Below, piece after piece: positions 23,641-36,442 of a stretch of DNA of 64,000 nucleotides (positions within the stretch are counted from its first letter, which is position 1; each line of letters opens with the position of its first letter). The position numbers and the translations under genes were made by a program. The DNA comes from Lucifuga dentata (lineage: Eukaryota; Chordata; Actinopteri; Ophidiiformes; Bythitidae), in the NCBI GenBank assembly GCA_014773175.1, contig VXCM01000293.1:1-64000 (forward strand). The letters are read 5' to 3'. Under the pieces are notes generated by a model. That model saw only the letters and a list, made by a program, of their open reading frames with translations. It was not told the DNA's origin and searched no databases.

Positions 23641-25213
23641 CTTCCACTTCAGCACCACGGCTAGCTCTGCTAACTGAAGCTGTTCTCTGTTCAGACACGA
23701 CAGACTTCATCAGTGGCCTCCAGCTAAAACTGATTGCAATCACCGGTGAATTCATAGAAAATGCAGGCCTGAACAAGCCATCAGTCTAACAGATCCTGAA
23801 CTAGATTGTCCCTGAGGTATATATATATATATATATTGAGATACAAATTCTCCTCATGCAACAGGATGCTGACATTTTTTCGAGTGCTGAAACTAAGGTT
23901 TCGGAAATTTCTTTTCTAACTTTCTCAGATTTCTTTGGAGTCTTTCTCTTTGTTGAAATTGAAGTTTTGCTAATGTGCGCTTCATCCGAGCGCACACATG
24001 CACGCAGCCTCATATCCCATGGTGACAGGCTCTAGTTGAGCAATATAGTCTACCAGGGGACAATCTGTCAAAGACAGGGCAGAAAGTTGGCAGCCAAGAA
24101 CCGCAGGACAAGCCCAGATAGCAGAGAGGAATGCTGCCAAGACTAGAAGGAGGGAGGAGCGGATGGGCAGAGAAGCACATCAGGGAGGGAGAGAGAGAGA
24201 GAGAGCAGGAAAAAATTTAGAGACAAAGTGAAGGGAAGTATGTGTAGTGAAATTAAGAAATAGAGGATGGCGGGTGTGTCAAAGAGAATGACCTTGGAAA
24301 AGAGAGGGAGTAGAGTTAAGTTTATGGTTGTCTTAGTGATTTTTTTTTTTTTTTNTTTTTTTTTTTTTTTTGGTTTTGTTTTTAATTGTTAAAAGAAAGT
24401 ACATTCTATTTTAACATTAAGCATTGGAGACACATAAGTGTGTATATGTGTTAAGAGTGTCTGGTTGAGCAGCAGAACCAGAATCTAAACAGGACCAGAT
24501 TTTATAGACTTCAACTTTCCACCATTCTGCTGCTGATTTGCCTTTGAGATAAGCCCTGTGATTAACTTAAGCCTAAAGTTTTACATTTTTCTCTATGACA
24601 TCTAGTCAATTATTTCATTATTTCAGCTATGAATTTTGAAGCTAACATCTTTCGACTTGAACATGTTTCAAAAAACGGTCTTGTACAGGTGTTGCTGTTA
24701 TTGCATCCTCCTGTCCGGTTTTCAGAGCATGCTGTGAGTTTATCGCACCATTATCATATGCCATAAAGACTTTTACTATCTCCCTTGTCACAGAATGGAT
24801 GTTAGTTGTGAAGGTCTTTAACAGCTGCCATTACATGACAACACAGTTTGGAAAGGTAATGTGCATAGTTTTATAGCAGTTACCTTGATTTGGAACAGCG
24901 GGGACATTAAAAAAAAAAAAAAAAATAGATGTTACGTTAATAAAATGCAGCCTGACAAATCAGTTTGTATTTGTAGGTGTTCCTGCAATGTTATAAACAC
25001 ACAGGTTAGCAGAAGCTTTGTAATCTATCATTCTTATTTATGGTTATCTATTATTTTTTTTATGTTGTCTAGAATATTAGTTTTGTATTTGTTTTCCTTG
25101 TTTCACATCTATTTTTTTTTCTTCCTCTGTGTCCTTGAGGCTGCGGTACACTTTCAAAGAAAACAGATGACCTGTAAGGCCTAGGCACAATGATTCAGGT
25201 CTGTTGGTTGTTT

Positions 25214-25291
25214 TCTATATAAGGCCGCCAAAGAAAACTTTTGTCTTTCCTCCTTCTGATACCTGTTAGCATGACGAATCAGTAAGTGTTT
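25214..25291 (+). promoter_or_regulatory. Promoter/first-exon-like cluster (weak)
   Basis: A TATATAAGG box is followed about 50 bases later by a pyrimidine-rich stretch, then ATGACGAATCA directly abutting GTAAGTG, a strong 5' splice site. Chance or a processed fragment is as likely as a real first exon. I found no matching second exon. Confidence 0.15.
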
Positions 25292-26349
25292 AAAACATTT
25301 CTGGAAATTATACAGTTCACATATAATTCATTAAAAATTTAAATGGGACTGTTCGTAGACATGGCGTGTTGTATGTATACATATATATCAAGATATCAAC
25401 CTGTGCATGTTTTCCATTATAAACAATTCTACAAAAAAGACTGAAAAAATAATGGGGTATAAGTTACAACTTTGCAGCAAAAACTGATATAGTGGGTGAT
25501 ATTGTGTGTATGTGTGCACGGACCACTCTTGTGTTTACAGCCAGTAGCTCTATTCCATTATCCCTGACCAGTTGTAACCTCCTCTGAGCCCCAGTACAAC
25601 TCAGCAGCTGTCATTTGCTGTCATCTACAGGATAAGTAATCACTCAAACAAACAAACACACAAACACACACCATTTTTTAATCTACACTGTTCTCAGGAC
25701 AGCAATTATCTTCCCCTTCCCCACATCACCCAACAAAAGCTGATGCTGCTAACACAGGGTGAATAGCTTGTTGCAGCAGTAATTATGGGTAATTACACAC
25801 AATGTTCTCAGCTTTCACCCTGTACACTCCTCATCTGTGTCTCTCTTTCCATTTTTTCTTTTCTTTCCACATTTTTCAATTGTTTTCTCCTTTCTCCACC
25901 TGCACTTTCTTTTTATTCTTTTCATTGCAGGGGGTCACAAAGAAGCTTAGCAGTGACGTCAGTGTCAACTATTAGAGACTTTTGTTCTTCGGTCCTCTAT
26001 AAAAACCGGAAAACTTTTTTATGCTCCATGTTGCCATGTCTGCTTATCATGAGCAATTTGGAGTTGCCGTCCCTCAGAGATTCACTGAAATTATGGTTGC
26101 CGGTTATATTTCTTTTGCTGGTTTCCTAAATATCCTTTCTTTCGTTCAGTTTTACTGCATCTGCTGGCTTACCTGTAATGTCATAATGCACAGAAGCGGC
26201 ACAGATGTAATATGAACTGCCAAACATCCCAACTTTCTGCTGTAAATTCTGCAAATGTGTTCCAGGGGACCAGTTTAAAAGACAGAAGCCTGTTGCATAA
26301 TGTGATTATTATTATTTTTAATTTATAATCTGCTAAATAAAACTTTATT

Positions 26350-26625
26350 AAAGGTCCAGTCTTGCAGTGAAAATGTTTAACATTCATTTTCAGGTCGAAG
26401 GACACCATCATTAACTGCTCCAGAGTTCATTTGGACCTGGACCAAGATCACCTCTTCAGACATGTCTCAGTGTGGTCGTTTTGGTCCACCCACCCACATC
26501 CACAGAGATGAGCGTGTGGGTGTGATTGCTGTGTGCAGACCTGCCCAAACCATACCAGGGATAACAAATTCTAGTCCGATTGTACCAGATCAACTACAAA
26601 GTGTGAAAACGTCCTTAGCCAACAT
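26350..26625. mobile_element. Possible hAT-type MITE remnant
   Basis: The right end 'gtgtgaaaacgtccttag' resembles the GTGTGAAAGCACCCTTAG terminus of common fish MITEs. The interior holds 'tggtcgttttggtccacc'. The left end is unclear. The open frame 26462-26647 lies inside. Confidence 0.35.
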
Positions 26626-28090
26626 TCAGAAACTAATGCTGTATTGAAATGATGGCATTGGCTGGTAAATTCAATTACTCCTCCTCCTGTTCGAAAACCT
26701 GAGAAAAAATATTTATAAGTCTCTAAGTGGTGTATATCAAATATATGTTTTAAAAATAACTTAAAGGTGACTTTTTTCTTGTTTATAGCTTACAAAATAC
26801 CCCTTGAATATAAATAAGATTTATTCTCCTATTAGTCCTCTTTGTACTTTATCACTCTTCATTTATATAGTTCATTTGTCCTGAGGATTTGGCAACTCCT
26901 GAGGTAAGCAAGGAGGAATCTCTCACTCTTACATAACCTGCTGCTTTCATGGACACTGCATCTCATGAGAGTGAAGCCACAAAGTTGGAACATCTGCTGT
27001 TTTCTCTATAGGGAGGGTAAAAAAAACCGGCCCAGAGTTTGTTTTCACAGCAGAATGTGCTGACCCGCCACAAAGTGCTGGAGGGATAAATTGTCACATT
27101 GCTGGGAGGTCAAACTGCAGCTTCATTATGTACATGGAGCTAAACTGGCTTAAATCAAACAGTTTTTTCAGGCTCAGATCGTGTTTTGTCGTGACCTTTT
27201 TTTTTTTTTTTTTTTTTTAATAGTTTCATCAGGTTTTTTACCCATTGGCAGATTTTTGTTTCTGATACCAGAAAATTTAAGTAGTTTAAAGAATACTGAG
27301 ATTTTTTCAAGATCAGTTTTTTTGTTTTTTTTTTTTTTTNCGGCCTGGCAGGCTCTCTGGTGGGCTCCTGGCTGACAGATTAGTGGCCGTGTGGTGACAA
27401 CTGGCCAGTCATGTGGGTGTTAATGGGCTGCTGGCTGGACGTCTGACCGGCTGTCAACGGCTGGCCAACTGTGTGGCCGCTGAGCTGCTGTTGCCGTGGG
27501 ACGGATCCAGGCTTGATCTCACCTTGAGGGACTGACCCACTGGATAAAATGAAATTAGAGCTTACAGCCCTGTGTGAAAAGCTCACTTCCTTCTGTTTTT
27601 ACTAGGCCCCATTCCCTAATAGCCCCAAAGGGACTCTAGATGAGGCTGTTTTTCACATGTCATTACAGAGCTCCAACCGATCGTAACTAGCTAGCTCACT
27701 AGCAGAAGCCCCGTGTTGGCCCAAATCAACAGATCAACAGTTTGTTCACAATTTTAAGATTGTTTTGATTGTAAAATAAATAAAACTATCTTGTTTTCTA
27801 ACACTACATTTTTAATGGTTCAACCTTCTAATCTGCTTTTTAGATTCCAGACACGCCTATCGTTGAGGTAGGTCCGCGACTGAGATGAACCTTCACAAGA
27901 TCCAAAATGGCAGCCCTAGATCACCATATAAAATACATACACTACATGATGGCCAATTTAGCCCAAAGACAGCCTGTGACACAATTCTGACAGTCAGAAA
28001 TTTAAGACCAAAATCTCACAACCTGACTACCATTACAACCTATGTCAAGAAATCAATTCAGACAGATGACAAATTCACGCGCATCTCTGC

Positions 28091-28144
28091 CTGCATAATT
28101 GTTTTCCCTGCATAGCCTGCCTATGCAGGGAAAAGGTTATGCAG
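28091..28144. repeat. Long near-perfect hairpin (22 bp in two stems)
   Basis: The inner stem TTTTCCCTGCATAG (28102-28115) pairs exactly with CTATGCAGGGAAAA (28121-28134) across a 5-base loop. The outer stem CTGCATAA (28091-28098) pairs exactly with TTATGCAG (28137-28144). A 3x2 internal loop separates them. The shape is somewhat shorter than a typical microRNA precursor. No family was recognised. Confidence 0.85.
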
Positions 28145-29207
28145 ACTGTTGTAGCACCACAACTCACCAGGAAATCACTATACAATCTGACATGCATCAA
28201 ACTGAATACCATATAATCTGACATACAAACATCTCGCATATTGCCACATGCAATAATCTCATAATATCACTATTACTGGACAGTTTGCAGGAGGCATTGA
28301 TAAGAGGATGAGGAAAATAAGATTGAAGCATCTTTAAAGCTCTTTAATCCTACACATTCTTGAATTCATGTTTTTGTAGTGAATCAGATTTTGTAGTGAA
28401 TCAGATTGAGGGGTTTTTTTTTTTTTTTCGCTGCTTGTTTGACACTAACAAATATCATCCAAAAGTCTCTCTAAAGTTTGAGGAGGAGTTAACAGCTTCT
28501 GTCTCTGCTGAGCCACAGTGGCTAATGTTCCATTTCTGTAATCCATCTGCTTCCTAATTCTTATGGTAGCTATGAAACTCCTACATGGCACTGTGGGGTT
28601 ATCGATTTGATCCGTTTCTCCTGTCAATGTGTGAAAAAATAAATAAATAAATAATGCAATAACACCAGCAGCTGCTTAGTCAGCTAATATACAGATACAT
28701 TATCCTGATGGTGGGAGGAGAAGTAGCTGAAGCTAAAGAATAGAAAGGCAAAAATGGATAAATAGAGGGAGATGCATTAAAATCACAAAGAGGATGAGAA
28801 AAAAATGGAGGGAGAAGCAGAAAGTAGAATAAGAAGAAATATTTGGATAAAAATGGAGCATGTGGAGGAAATTAGAAAAACTGAGAAATAAAGAGCATAA
28901 GGGAGGAAAAAGAGAATGAGCAAGGAAGGAGGAAGAATGTAGAGAAGAAACTTGACAAATAAGGAGAAGTGAGTAGGAGGATGATGAGATCATTTTATTA
29001 TCTGTTTGCATACAGTATATTATTTGTTTTGTTTGATTTTACAACAGCCCACACAGAGTCCTTGCAGTTAATATGAAGATGACTTCCATGTAAAGCAAAT
29101 GAAAATGTTTGTATCTCTGAAATCATAAGGAGCTGCAGCTCCTGCCTGAGAGAATAAATGTAATATTCTGTATGTTCTGTCATACATTTAACAAATATAA
29201 CTGCAAT

Positions 29208-29420
29208 TGTGGTGGAAGAAGTACTTGTCATAACTTCAGTCAAAGTCACAATACCTGAGTGAGCAAATACTCCAGTCCAAGTAAAATTCTGAAGTAAAAG
29301 TAAGCAAGCATTAGCAGTAAGATGTACCAAAGTACTGAAAGTAAACATCTAATTATGAGATTTTCATACTTCCAAATCAGTTAAAGAAGACATGAAGCAA
29401 AGATGCAAGAAAAAAGGTAA

Positions 29421-29465
<45 letters not shown>

Positions 29466-29640
29466 TACTAGTAATATTTTACGAGCTTGTATAATGTACA
29501 AGTAAAATCTGAATCTGCAACTACAACCATCAGAAAAAATGAACTGGAGTAAAAACTACAATATTTCTCTCTCAAATGTAGCAGAAGTATATATAAGTAT
29601 ATTTAAGAAAAATACTTTACTAAATGTAGTTACTTTCCAT
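29208..29640. repeat. Teleost dispersed repeat ('aagtaaaagta' type) with inserted (GAAA)n
   Basis: 'gtggtggaagaagtacttg', 'ccaagtaaaattctgaagta', 'aaagtactgaaagtaaa' and the end 'actttactaaatgtagttac' match a very common fish repeat that begins GGTGGAGGAAGTA. A (GAAA)n microsatellite at 29420-29463 splits it. The minus-strand open frame 29348-28998 partly overlaps and is not a gene. Confidence 0.7.
29420..29463. repeat. (GAAA)n microsatellite
   Basis: About ten uninterrupted AAAG units. Confidence 0.95.
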
Positions 29641-30018
29641 TTAACCAAATGAGGAAAAAGTTCCTGAATTTCTGCCTCCAATATGATAATATTCACATCA
29701 CCTTTCAAAGTCACATTCTGATGTCTCTGAGCCGTTTCTATCCAGGGAACAGTAACATTAATTTATTCATTTGTCAGCATTTCAGCAGATGCTTAACTGC
29801 TACAGAAGGAATTAATTTCACAAGGATCACAGAGATTTCAATGAAGCATTCAGAGGAGTCTCGCTGCCCTCTGCTGTTCATTTACATACTGCAGCTCCAT
29901 ACTGAGCAGACATTAATACTGTACATGGAACGTTGAGGCCTTCACTGTGGGGTTTTCATGGCATTTCCACAGTTTAAGCATTTTAAAAGGATTTTTCGTC
30001 ATGAAAACCATTTTTGTC

Positions 30019-30487
30019 CATTTCCGGTACACCCGTGCTGCACGGCTCCAGGACCCCACCGTGAACTTTTTCAGCCTCGTTTGAGGTCTGATGGTCTGAT
30101 TTGAAATGGAGCTTCAAAGCAAAAAGAAGCCGGGGTCAAAACCTTAACAGCAGAAAACGAAGCCTGAGTTTATTTTTTATAGCAGATTGGTTTGCTTTTT
30201 TTTTTTTTTCCCAGAGAAACAGACACACAGATAACGACCTTTAACTTGGGTTCTCGCTGAGTTTCCGTTAAGTGATATGAGCAGAGCAGCAGTGGTGTTT
30301 TGTCTTTTGGTGGCATTTCAGGAACATTTTATCCCATATAGAGCCTCCGCATGTCGCAAAACAACAATTATCTGTTTATTTCCATTATAGCGGCACCGTA
30401 TGGTTCTAGAAACAAGCTGTGAAATTTCTCAGCTTCGTTTGAACTCTGCTGCTGATCTGAATTCAAAGGGAGCTCCAAGGCAGAGAA
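30019..30487. repeat. Unclassified repeat with two diverged direct copies
   Basis: Bases 30019-30125 and 30380-30487 share 'ctcagcytcgtttga' (ctcagcttcgtttga in the right copy, ttcagcctcgtttga in the left copy), 'tctg.tg.tctgatttgaa', 'ggagctycaa' and 'aggca' in the same order. They are roughly 360 bases apart. No coding capacity. Confidence 0.6.
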
Positions 30488-33260
30488 CGCTTAGTCTGGG
30501 AGGAAAAAAAAAAAATCCATAGTGCTTTTACTTACTTTAAGAAAATGAGGTTTTAAGCACTTATTTATAGACAATAATGACTTGATGAGATTGTTGTGCA
30601 GTCACTGGCTTTGTCATAAGTTTGTATGGTGAGAGATGTAGACATTGCTCACCCAGCAGTGATGGGAGCATTTTCCTTTTGTGCAGAGAATAACAGACAC
30701 AGCTTATTGTGTGATTGAGAGAAATACAAAATGGGAAAGTTAAATGCACACAGAGATTGGACCACCTACAGTCCTGACTGGTATAGAAAGGAGGGTGAGG
30801 CTTCGTGCACAACGAGCACAGTGGGATGGTGAAGTGGGAGGATGTTATGTCAGAGTCTCACAAAAACACAGCCTGTAAGCCGGGAAAAAAACTGCAGAAA
30901 GATAATTGATCCAATGCAATTTAATACAATAGTCTTGACGTGAATGCTGTCTTTGTAAATCAATAACGTTAAATTTAGCCTAAGGCTATGCAAAGGCTAT
31001 ATATTCAACTATAATAATTTAAGAATGCTGGAAATAGTTTTCCCTTAAATTCACATTCAGTCACTCATTGCTGTTCTCATCTCCAGCTACCGCACCTCCT
31101 CCATTGTTCTATTTCTCTGTATTTGTCTTTCCTTCTCTCTTACTCGCTTTTATTCTCAACTTATAATGCAGAACATCCAGAAAGGTGAAAGATCAGCAGT
31201 AACGAACCTCGCTCACCGTGCTCTAATTTACTGAATGCTAAGTCCTGCCTGCATCTTTCCTCTTTCTTCAAAGAGATGGAAAAAAAAGAGAAGAGAAGAC
31301 TCAATCCTTCTCTTTTCAATTCACAACCTCAGTGAATGTAAATGTCAGTGTCTCAGAGGTATACTGGACAAGTCCTCCTTTCAGAATAAAAAAAGTAGGT
31401 GATTTGATACTTGTGTTCCATGACAAACATGATCATTTTCTTCTTCTAAGGTATTATTAATTTTAGCAACTAAAGCTACTTATTTAATGTTAGAGGACAT
31501 GTCGTGGTCATGGTTAAGGCTATGAAGAGACTGATGTCACAAACCCTGAAACTGCTCCCCGAGCTATAAAAGCATCACACGCCATCCACCTTTGCTGCTG
31601 ATGTGCACGTATTTCAAATAACCGACAGTCTGAACCAGACCAGTGTAATTAACAGAACTGTGTCAGTGAGCAGATGTAGCAATAACAGGAAAAAAAATAC
31701 AGGAAAAATTAAGGAAAACACAGATTGCAGTAAAATACAATGAAGCAAAGCTGTAATAAATCAAGGAAGCTACTATATGAAATGCTACCATATGCACAAA
31801 GAAAATTCAAACAAGCAACACAGTATGTGTAACAAAATGAATCACAATAAACCAGCACAATGAAACAAGGGCAAGAAAGAAAAGTGATGGCAGGTTGAGG
31901 CGATGTTAGCAAAGTGAGAAAATTATTGGCAAAACTGACTATGAATCAGTTGTTTCTTTAAGTGAGAGCTAGAGATAACTGTGAGAAACCTTCCCAAACC
32001 CAACATGCATAAATTAATATTTTAAAAAAATATTCTGAAAGAGATCCAAGTACAGTCAGACGAGCTGAAACAGACCCGATCCAAAATGTGGTTAACCCAA
32101 ACGCAGAGAGCACCAACACAGGCTTTTCTTTCAACTGGATCCTTATGTTGACAAAGAACGCCTCATTTTCCCCTTCACTTCTGTTCACGCTCTCTTTCTC
32201 ACCTCAAAAAGCTCATTATCTCCTGCAACATGGTGCAGCATGTGATCAGAGCTGATCGGGAGTCTGCTCAGATCCACTCTGGTATGAGACATATTGAAGC
32301 ACAGACCTGAGATCTGCAGCAACAGCACCAGACCCAACCAAATTGCTGAATGTAACTTAGAGCTTGGTTCCTAGAAATTAGATGAACCTGCAGCAACTTC
32401 GAATTATGTAAGAGCTGGATTCCATTCTTGTCTGTAGAGGTTTGAACAGCCCAACATGGTTCTTTTTGCTTTCAAACATCTAAAACAGGAATACAATGAC
32501 CTACTTTTTTTTTTTGTACTCATTTTTATAAAACAGCTTCATATTGTGTCACCATGCATTTCATTGCATGCATCTGTCTCTCATTCAAACCTTCATGAAC
32601 ATTGCAATCAGTGTGTGTTAATTCTTAGATTAAGATAATTCAAAACATGACGATACCCTCACAATATACCCCAAACAATTCCACAAACTACAGCCTAAAA
32701 AACACAAGTTTCCTTCCTGTCTCCTTTCACCCACAGGGCATGTTCAGAGTCGCACACTGGCTAAAGGATGCAAAGGACTGCATTGTGGAGGTGTTGCTAC
32801 GGGCAACTGGTGGGAAAATGAAAAACAAACCAAACTGTTTAGTTTGAAGGCTCATCAAACACTTGAGGTTTAAGCTCCTTTGAGTGTGGACATAACTTTC
32901 CAGACTTGTTCAATCCTGCCTATTATTTAAATTTATCCACAATCTCCATGAGGAGAAACAGTAAATTACCAGTTAGTCTAAACACACCTTTGGCAGTAAG
33001 GTGATGAGCTCAGATTTCTGGAATAGAACCACCGCACCTTCATATCAAAACTTCACCAGATCACTGACAGGGAGTTTGATCTAATTCCTTCCTTGTGTGC
33101 TTCCATGTTTGAGCTGATGTAATGCATTTTAGCCCCATCCAATTTTTTTTTTTTTTTTTTTTTTGTATTTTCAGAAACTACAAGATGATCTCTTTCAAAC
33201 GAGTGTTTGAGTTGTAAACTTTTACATTTGGTATGACAAAAAAGGTGAAAAATTACAAAA
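30488..33260. other. Intergenic, no gene recognised
   Basis: Unique AT-rich sequence. A TATA-like 'gagctataaaagcat' lies near 31561-31575 without an obvious open frame after it. An RFX/X-box-like 'gttgctacgggcaac' lies near 32794. Short open frames have no domains. Confidence 0.45.
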
Positions 33261-33264
33261 TAAG

Positions 33265-33537
33265 GTTGGATTTTAAGGGGCATCTGATCAGAATGCCTCC
33301 AGGAAGCCTTCCTGTGGAGGTTTTCTAGGCACATTCAAGTGGGAGAGGAATCCAGAAAATGCTGGAGGGATGTCCCGTCTGAGCTTAGGATGCCTCGAGA
33401 TTTCGATTTCCCGGAAGGAGCTAAAGAACGTGATGAGGGAGAAGGATGGTTGTGGTACTTTGTTTAATCTGGTGACACGGTCATCTGGATGTGGACAAAG
33501 ACAGGCAATGGATGGATGCATGGATGGATAGATGACA
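33265..33537 (+). mobile_element. Rex3-like (RTE) LINE 3' end
   Basis: 'ggggcatctgatcagaatgc', 'tccaggaagccttcctgtgg', 'ccggaaggagct' and the tail 'aatggatggatgcatggatg' follow the order of the 3' end of Rex3/RTE elements in fish, which end in GATG repeats. The reading frame of the reverse transcriptase C-terminus is broken by stops. The minus-strand frame 33521-33288 is its antisense shadow. Confidence 0.75.
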
Positions 33538-33772
33538 ATATTGGGCTTCCTGTGACTGTTGAATGTTAAATGTTTGCTGTTCCGTTGTTTTTAATGAGGA
33601 CAGGCACATTTGAGTAATCTGGTCTAATTAAGCACAGTTGGCATCATCATCTGCAATTCTCTCCCGAAACAGCACTGAAGAAACTGAGCAACACACATTT
33701 AGCATAATAAACCAAACTCTCTCTTGCTCTGCCACTGAGGGGATGCTCAAGTATTACACAACACACACAGAG

Positions 33773-33782
33773 ACAGACAGAC

Positions 33783-33833
<51 letters not shown>
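33773..33833. repeat. (GACA)n/(GA)n microsatellite
   Basis: GACA units pass into a long GA run. A short (CA)n run follows at 33974-33995. Confidence 0.95.
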
Positions 33834-33835
<2 letters not shown>

Positions 33836-34120
33836 TACAGGATCAAGATATATATCTCAAACACAGTCTCAAAGGAGAAATGAAATGAATAAGAAGAGGA
33901 CCCATGGCGAGTCTGGAAGACTGGATAAATATTGACCTGAAAGAATAAGGTCTGTAGTACATAAAAGGGATGGACACACACACACACACACACACGGTCT
34001 CACCCATATCACATCTTCGAAAAACCTCTAGGTAACTACATATTTCTTGTTAAGCTGTAAATTTCAACAGAATCATTACTATTTATTTGAAAAAAAAAAT
34101 GAAATTGAACTTCGCTGAAA

Positions 34121-34146
34121 GTGTGTGTGTGTGCGAGAGAGAGAGN

Positions 34147-34192
<46 letters not shown>
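34121..34192. repeat. (GT)n-(GA)n compound microsatellite with N
   Basis: GT run, then GA run, with a single N at 34146. Confidence 0.95.
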
Positions 34193-34194
<2 letters not shown>

Positions 34195-35885
34195 TGGCTG
34201 GTATATGCTATTGCCTGAGTTCACAAGTTCACATCGTTTGAGGACATGATGGTGAGGTTGAGGAGAGTTCACAGTAGAGACCAGGCATGCAGTAGGAGCC
34301 CAAGCCTCACAACACACCATTTCAGCAAAGTTGCAGCTGATACATTTTCGTTGCGTTGCAGTAGATACCAGCTACATGTCGCTTCTGCTCCTGTTGATCT
34401 CAGAAGTTTTTACTTCCCTGAAAAGTGAATCTCTGACATCGATGAAACAAACTAACCACAGCAGAATAAAGCCACAAAGCCTTTTTAATCTAATGGCATA
34501 AAGAATACAAAACTGGTAAACATGCAAAAACATCAGTAAAACTACAACAAACTCCAATGGGCTCATTTGCTTTTCATGGCAATTAAGGTGTATGATTTAA
34601 ATTGAATTATAATTATCCTAAATGTTTTATTTTGTCAGCACTGTCTGTAGTTGAGTCTAGTTTTTCAAAGAAGTTTGAAACAATGTGTAGACTGTAATGA
34701 TACACCAAATTTTCAACATTCGTCTTGCATTTACCGAGGCCTCATCACCTGCAGAGATGCACAAAGTAACACTCTGTACTCTCTCATCTCGCCCTGACAA
34801 AGAAACAAAGTGGATGAAGCGCTTCACTCAGTAATCTTTAACACTTCATCATTTGCTGCGTTCCGGCATCAATCCATTTCATAAGCCTGAAAACATTAGC
34901 AAAACAAAGAAAAAAAGCCTTAATGTAAGTCCAGGCTCCTTTACGGTGTTTAAGCCAACAGAAATCATTTTAAAAAAGCCATAAGTCTATTTTTTTTTTT
35001 TTAGTATCGGATGCGTGTTGTGGCTCAACGAAACAACCCAGTCATGCCCGAACCCGTCAGGAGGGCTTCAAAATAGAATCATCGCAGGCTTTCCACAAAC
35101 TCTTTCAACCGTGCTGCACTTCCTTCTGGTTTTGTTCAGGCTTCACTGAAACGGGCACGAATAGTGCAAACTGTCCAGTGCATTTTGCACTGTGGTTACT
35201 TCTGCAGTCGGAGGGATGGAAATTAATTTCCTGTCCTGCTCCTTGTTCATAGTCTGGCTCCACCGCTGCCAGAAATCCATTTACTTGTTATGCCAGTTTA
35301 TTAAAGAGTGGCGACATTAATCAATATTTTACGACAAGTGGGCTATAGTTTGCTGGAAAGGTACATTTCCTTCCTGCAGTTTTGTGCAAATGTGACCCTC
35401 CCTTATCCATTTAATCCTGTCAACACACAGATCCCAAAGTACCCGTGTATACACACACATACACACGATAACAAGATTCAAGACAATATGAACAATGTAA
35501 CACTGAACACTGTTATATTGGTGATTGCAGACTTTTGATAGACAATGCTGCAAAAGAACAGACGTAGAAATTCAGTGTAAAATAAGCACAGTAGTGGTTT
35601 CCTTCATGATCAATAACTAAATCCTGAAATATTCTCAGTTGTTGTGAACAATAACTCAAATTAACTTGACCCGCTCGTCTTCAGCAGTGTATAAAACATA
35701 TTTAGTATCTAAGTAGCAAATTAAATTACTGATGATGGCTAAAAAGCTGATCTTTGGCTAGCGACAAGATTCCCTCCGGTGCTAAATGGGATCTATGACG
35801 CTGCACTTTAATTAATACGGCTCCATCATAAGTACCTGATTGAGGCAAAGGTCTCAACTGAAGCAAGCATAGCGGACAGACTAAT
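34193..35885. other. Intergenic, mostly unique
   Basis: No exon seen. A TAAT-rich stretch at about 35650-35840 ('gcaaattaaattactgatga', 'ctttaattaatacggctcca') is non-repetitive and could be regulatory. Confidence 0.4.
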
Positions 35886-35888
35886 AGT

Positions 35889-36442
35889 AGGTACGTTTAC
35901 GCTGAACAAAGTGATCCGATTGATGTGCAAGTATACATGTCCAAAGAATACAATCCGAAGTATTCAGTGGGTCAATCCCAGAATGCACTGCACCGTGACA
36001 TTAGTCATCTCTGACATGCACACGTGATCCCGCATCCAGCTTTTCTCGGAATTCCCGCCTGTGTTAAAGGTGGACCTGTTGCATGTCCGTCCAACTTTTC
36101 AACTATTTTTAATTCCTTGAGAACACGAAGTAGGAATGTCTCTGCCATCGACCAGTTCTGCTTTACAGCCACCATTTTTCTCAAACCATGCCTGTGCGTG
36201 AAGCGTCACGTCATTACTCATGTAATAAGCATGCGCACAAAGCTGCTACTGTGGAAAAGCAGTCTGATGTGCCGTTTATATGGACTTTGATCGGGTTATT
36301 AAAAGGTATACACCACCCCCTTCAATGTGATTAGAATTTTATTCAGATTCGCTCAGTTTATTCAGACTGACGTGGTTACATGAGGCAGTTTTAATCGGAC
36401 TGGCATCTAGTCCAGTTACTTATGGTCCATGTAAACTTATTT
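35889..36442. mobile_element. MITE with CGTTTAC/GTAAAC-type ends
   Basis: The left end 'gtaggtacgtttacgctgaa' and right end 'ggtccatgtaaacttat' are imperfect inverted repeats. Inside, 'gtgatccgattgat' and 'ttttaatcggactgg' also face each other. This matches a kind of fish MITE whose consensus starts TACGTTTACATG. The open frame 36024-36290 lies inside. Confidence 0.5.

Larger units (their letters stand above)
23641..29200. other. Intergenic, no gene recognised
   Basis: Contains a poly(T) gap (N at 24355), poly(A)/poly(T) runs at 24909, 27199 and 27320 (N at 27340), a G+C-richer stretch at 27341-27560 with repeated 'ggctggc' words, and the hairpin at 28091-28144. Short open frames show no domains. 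Confidence 0.5.
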
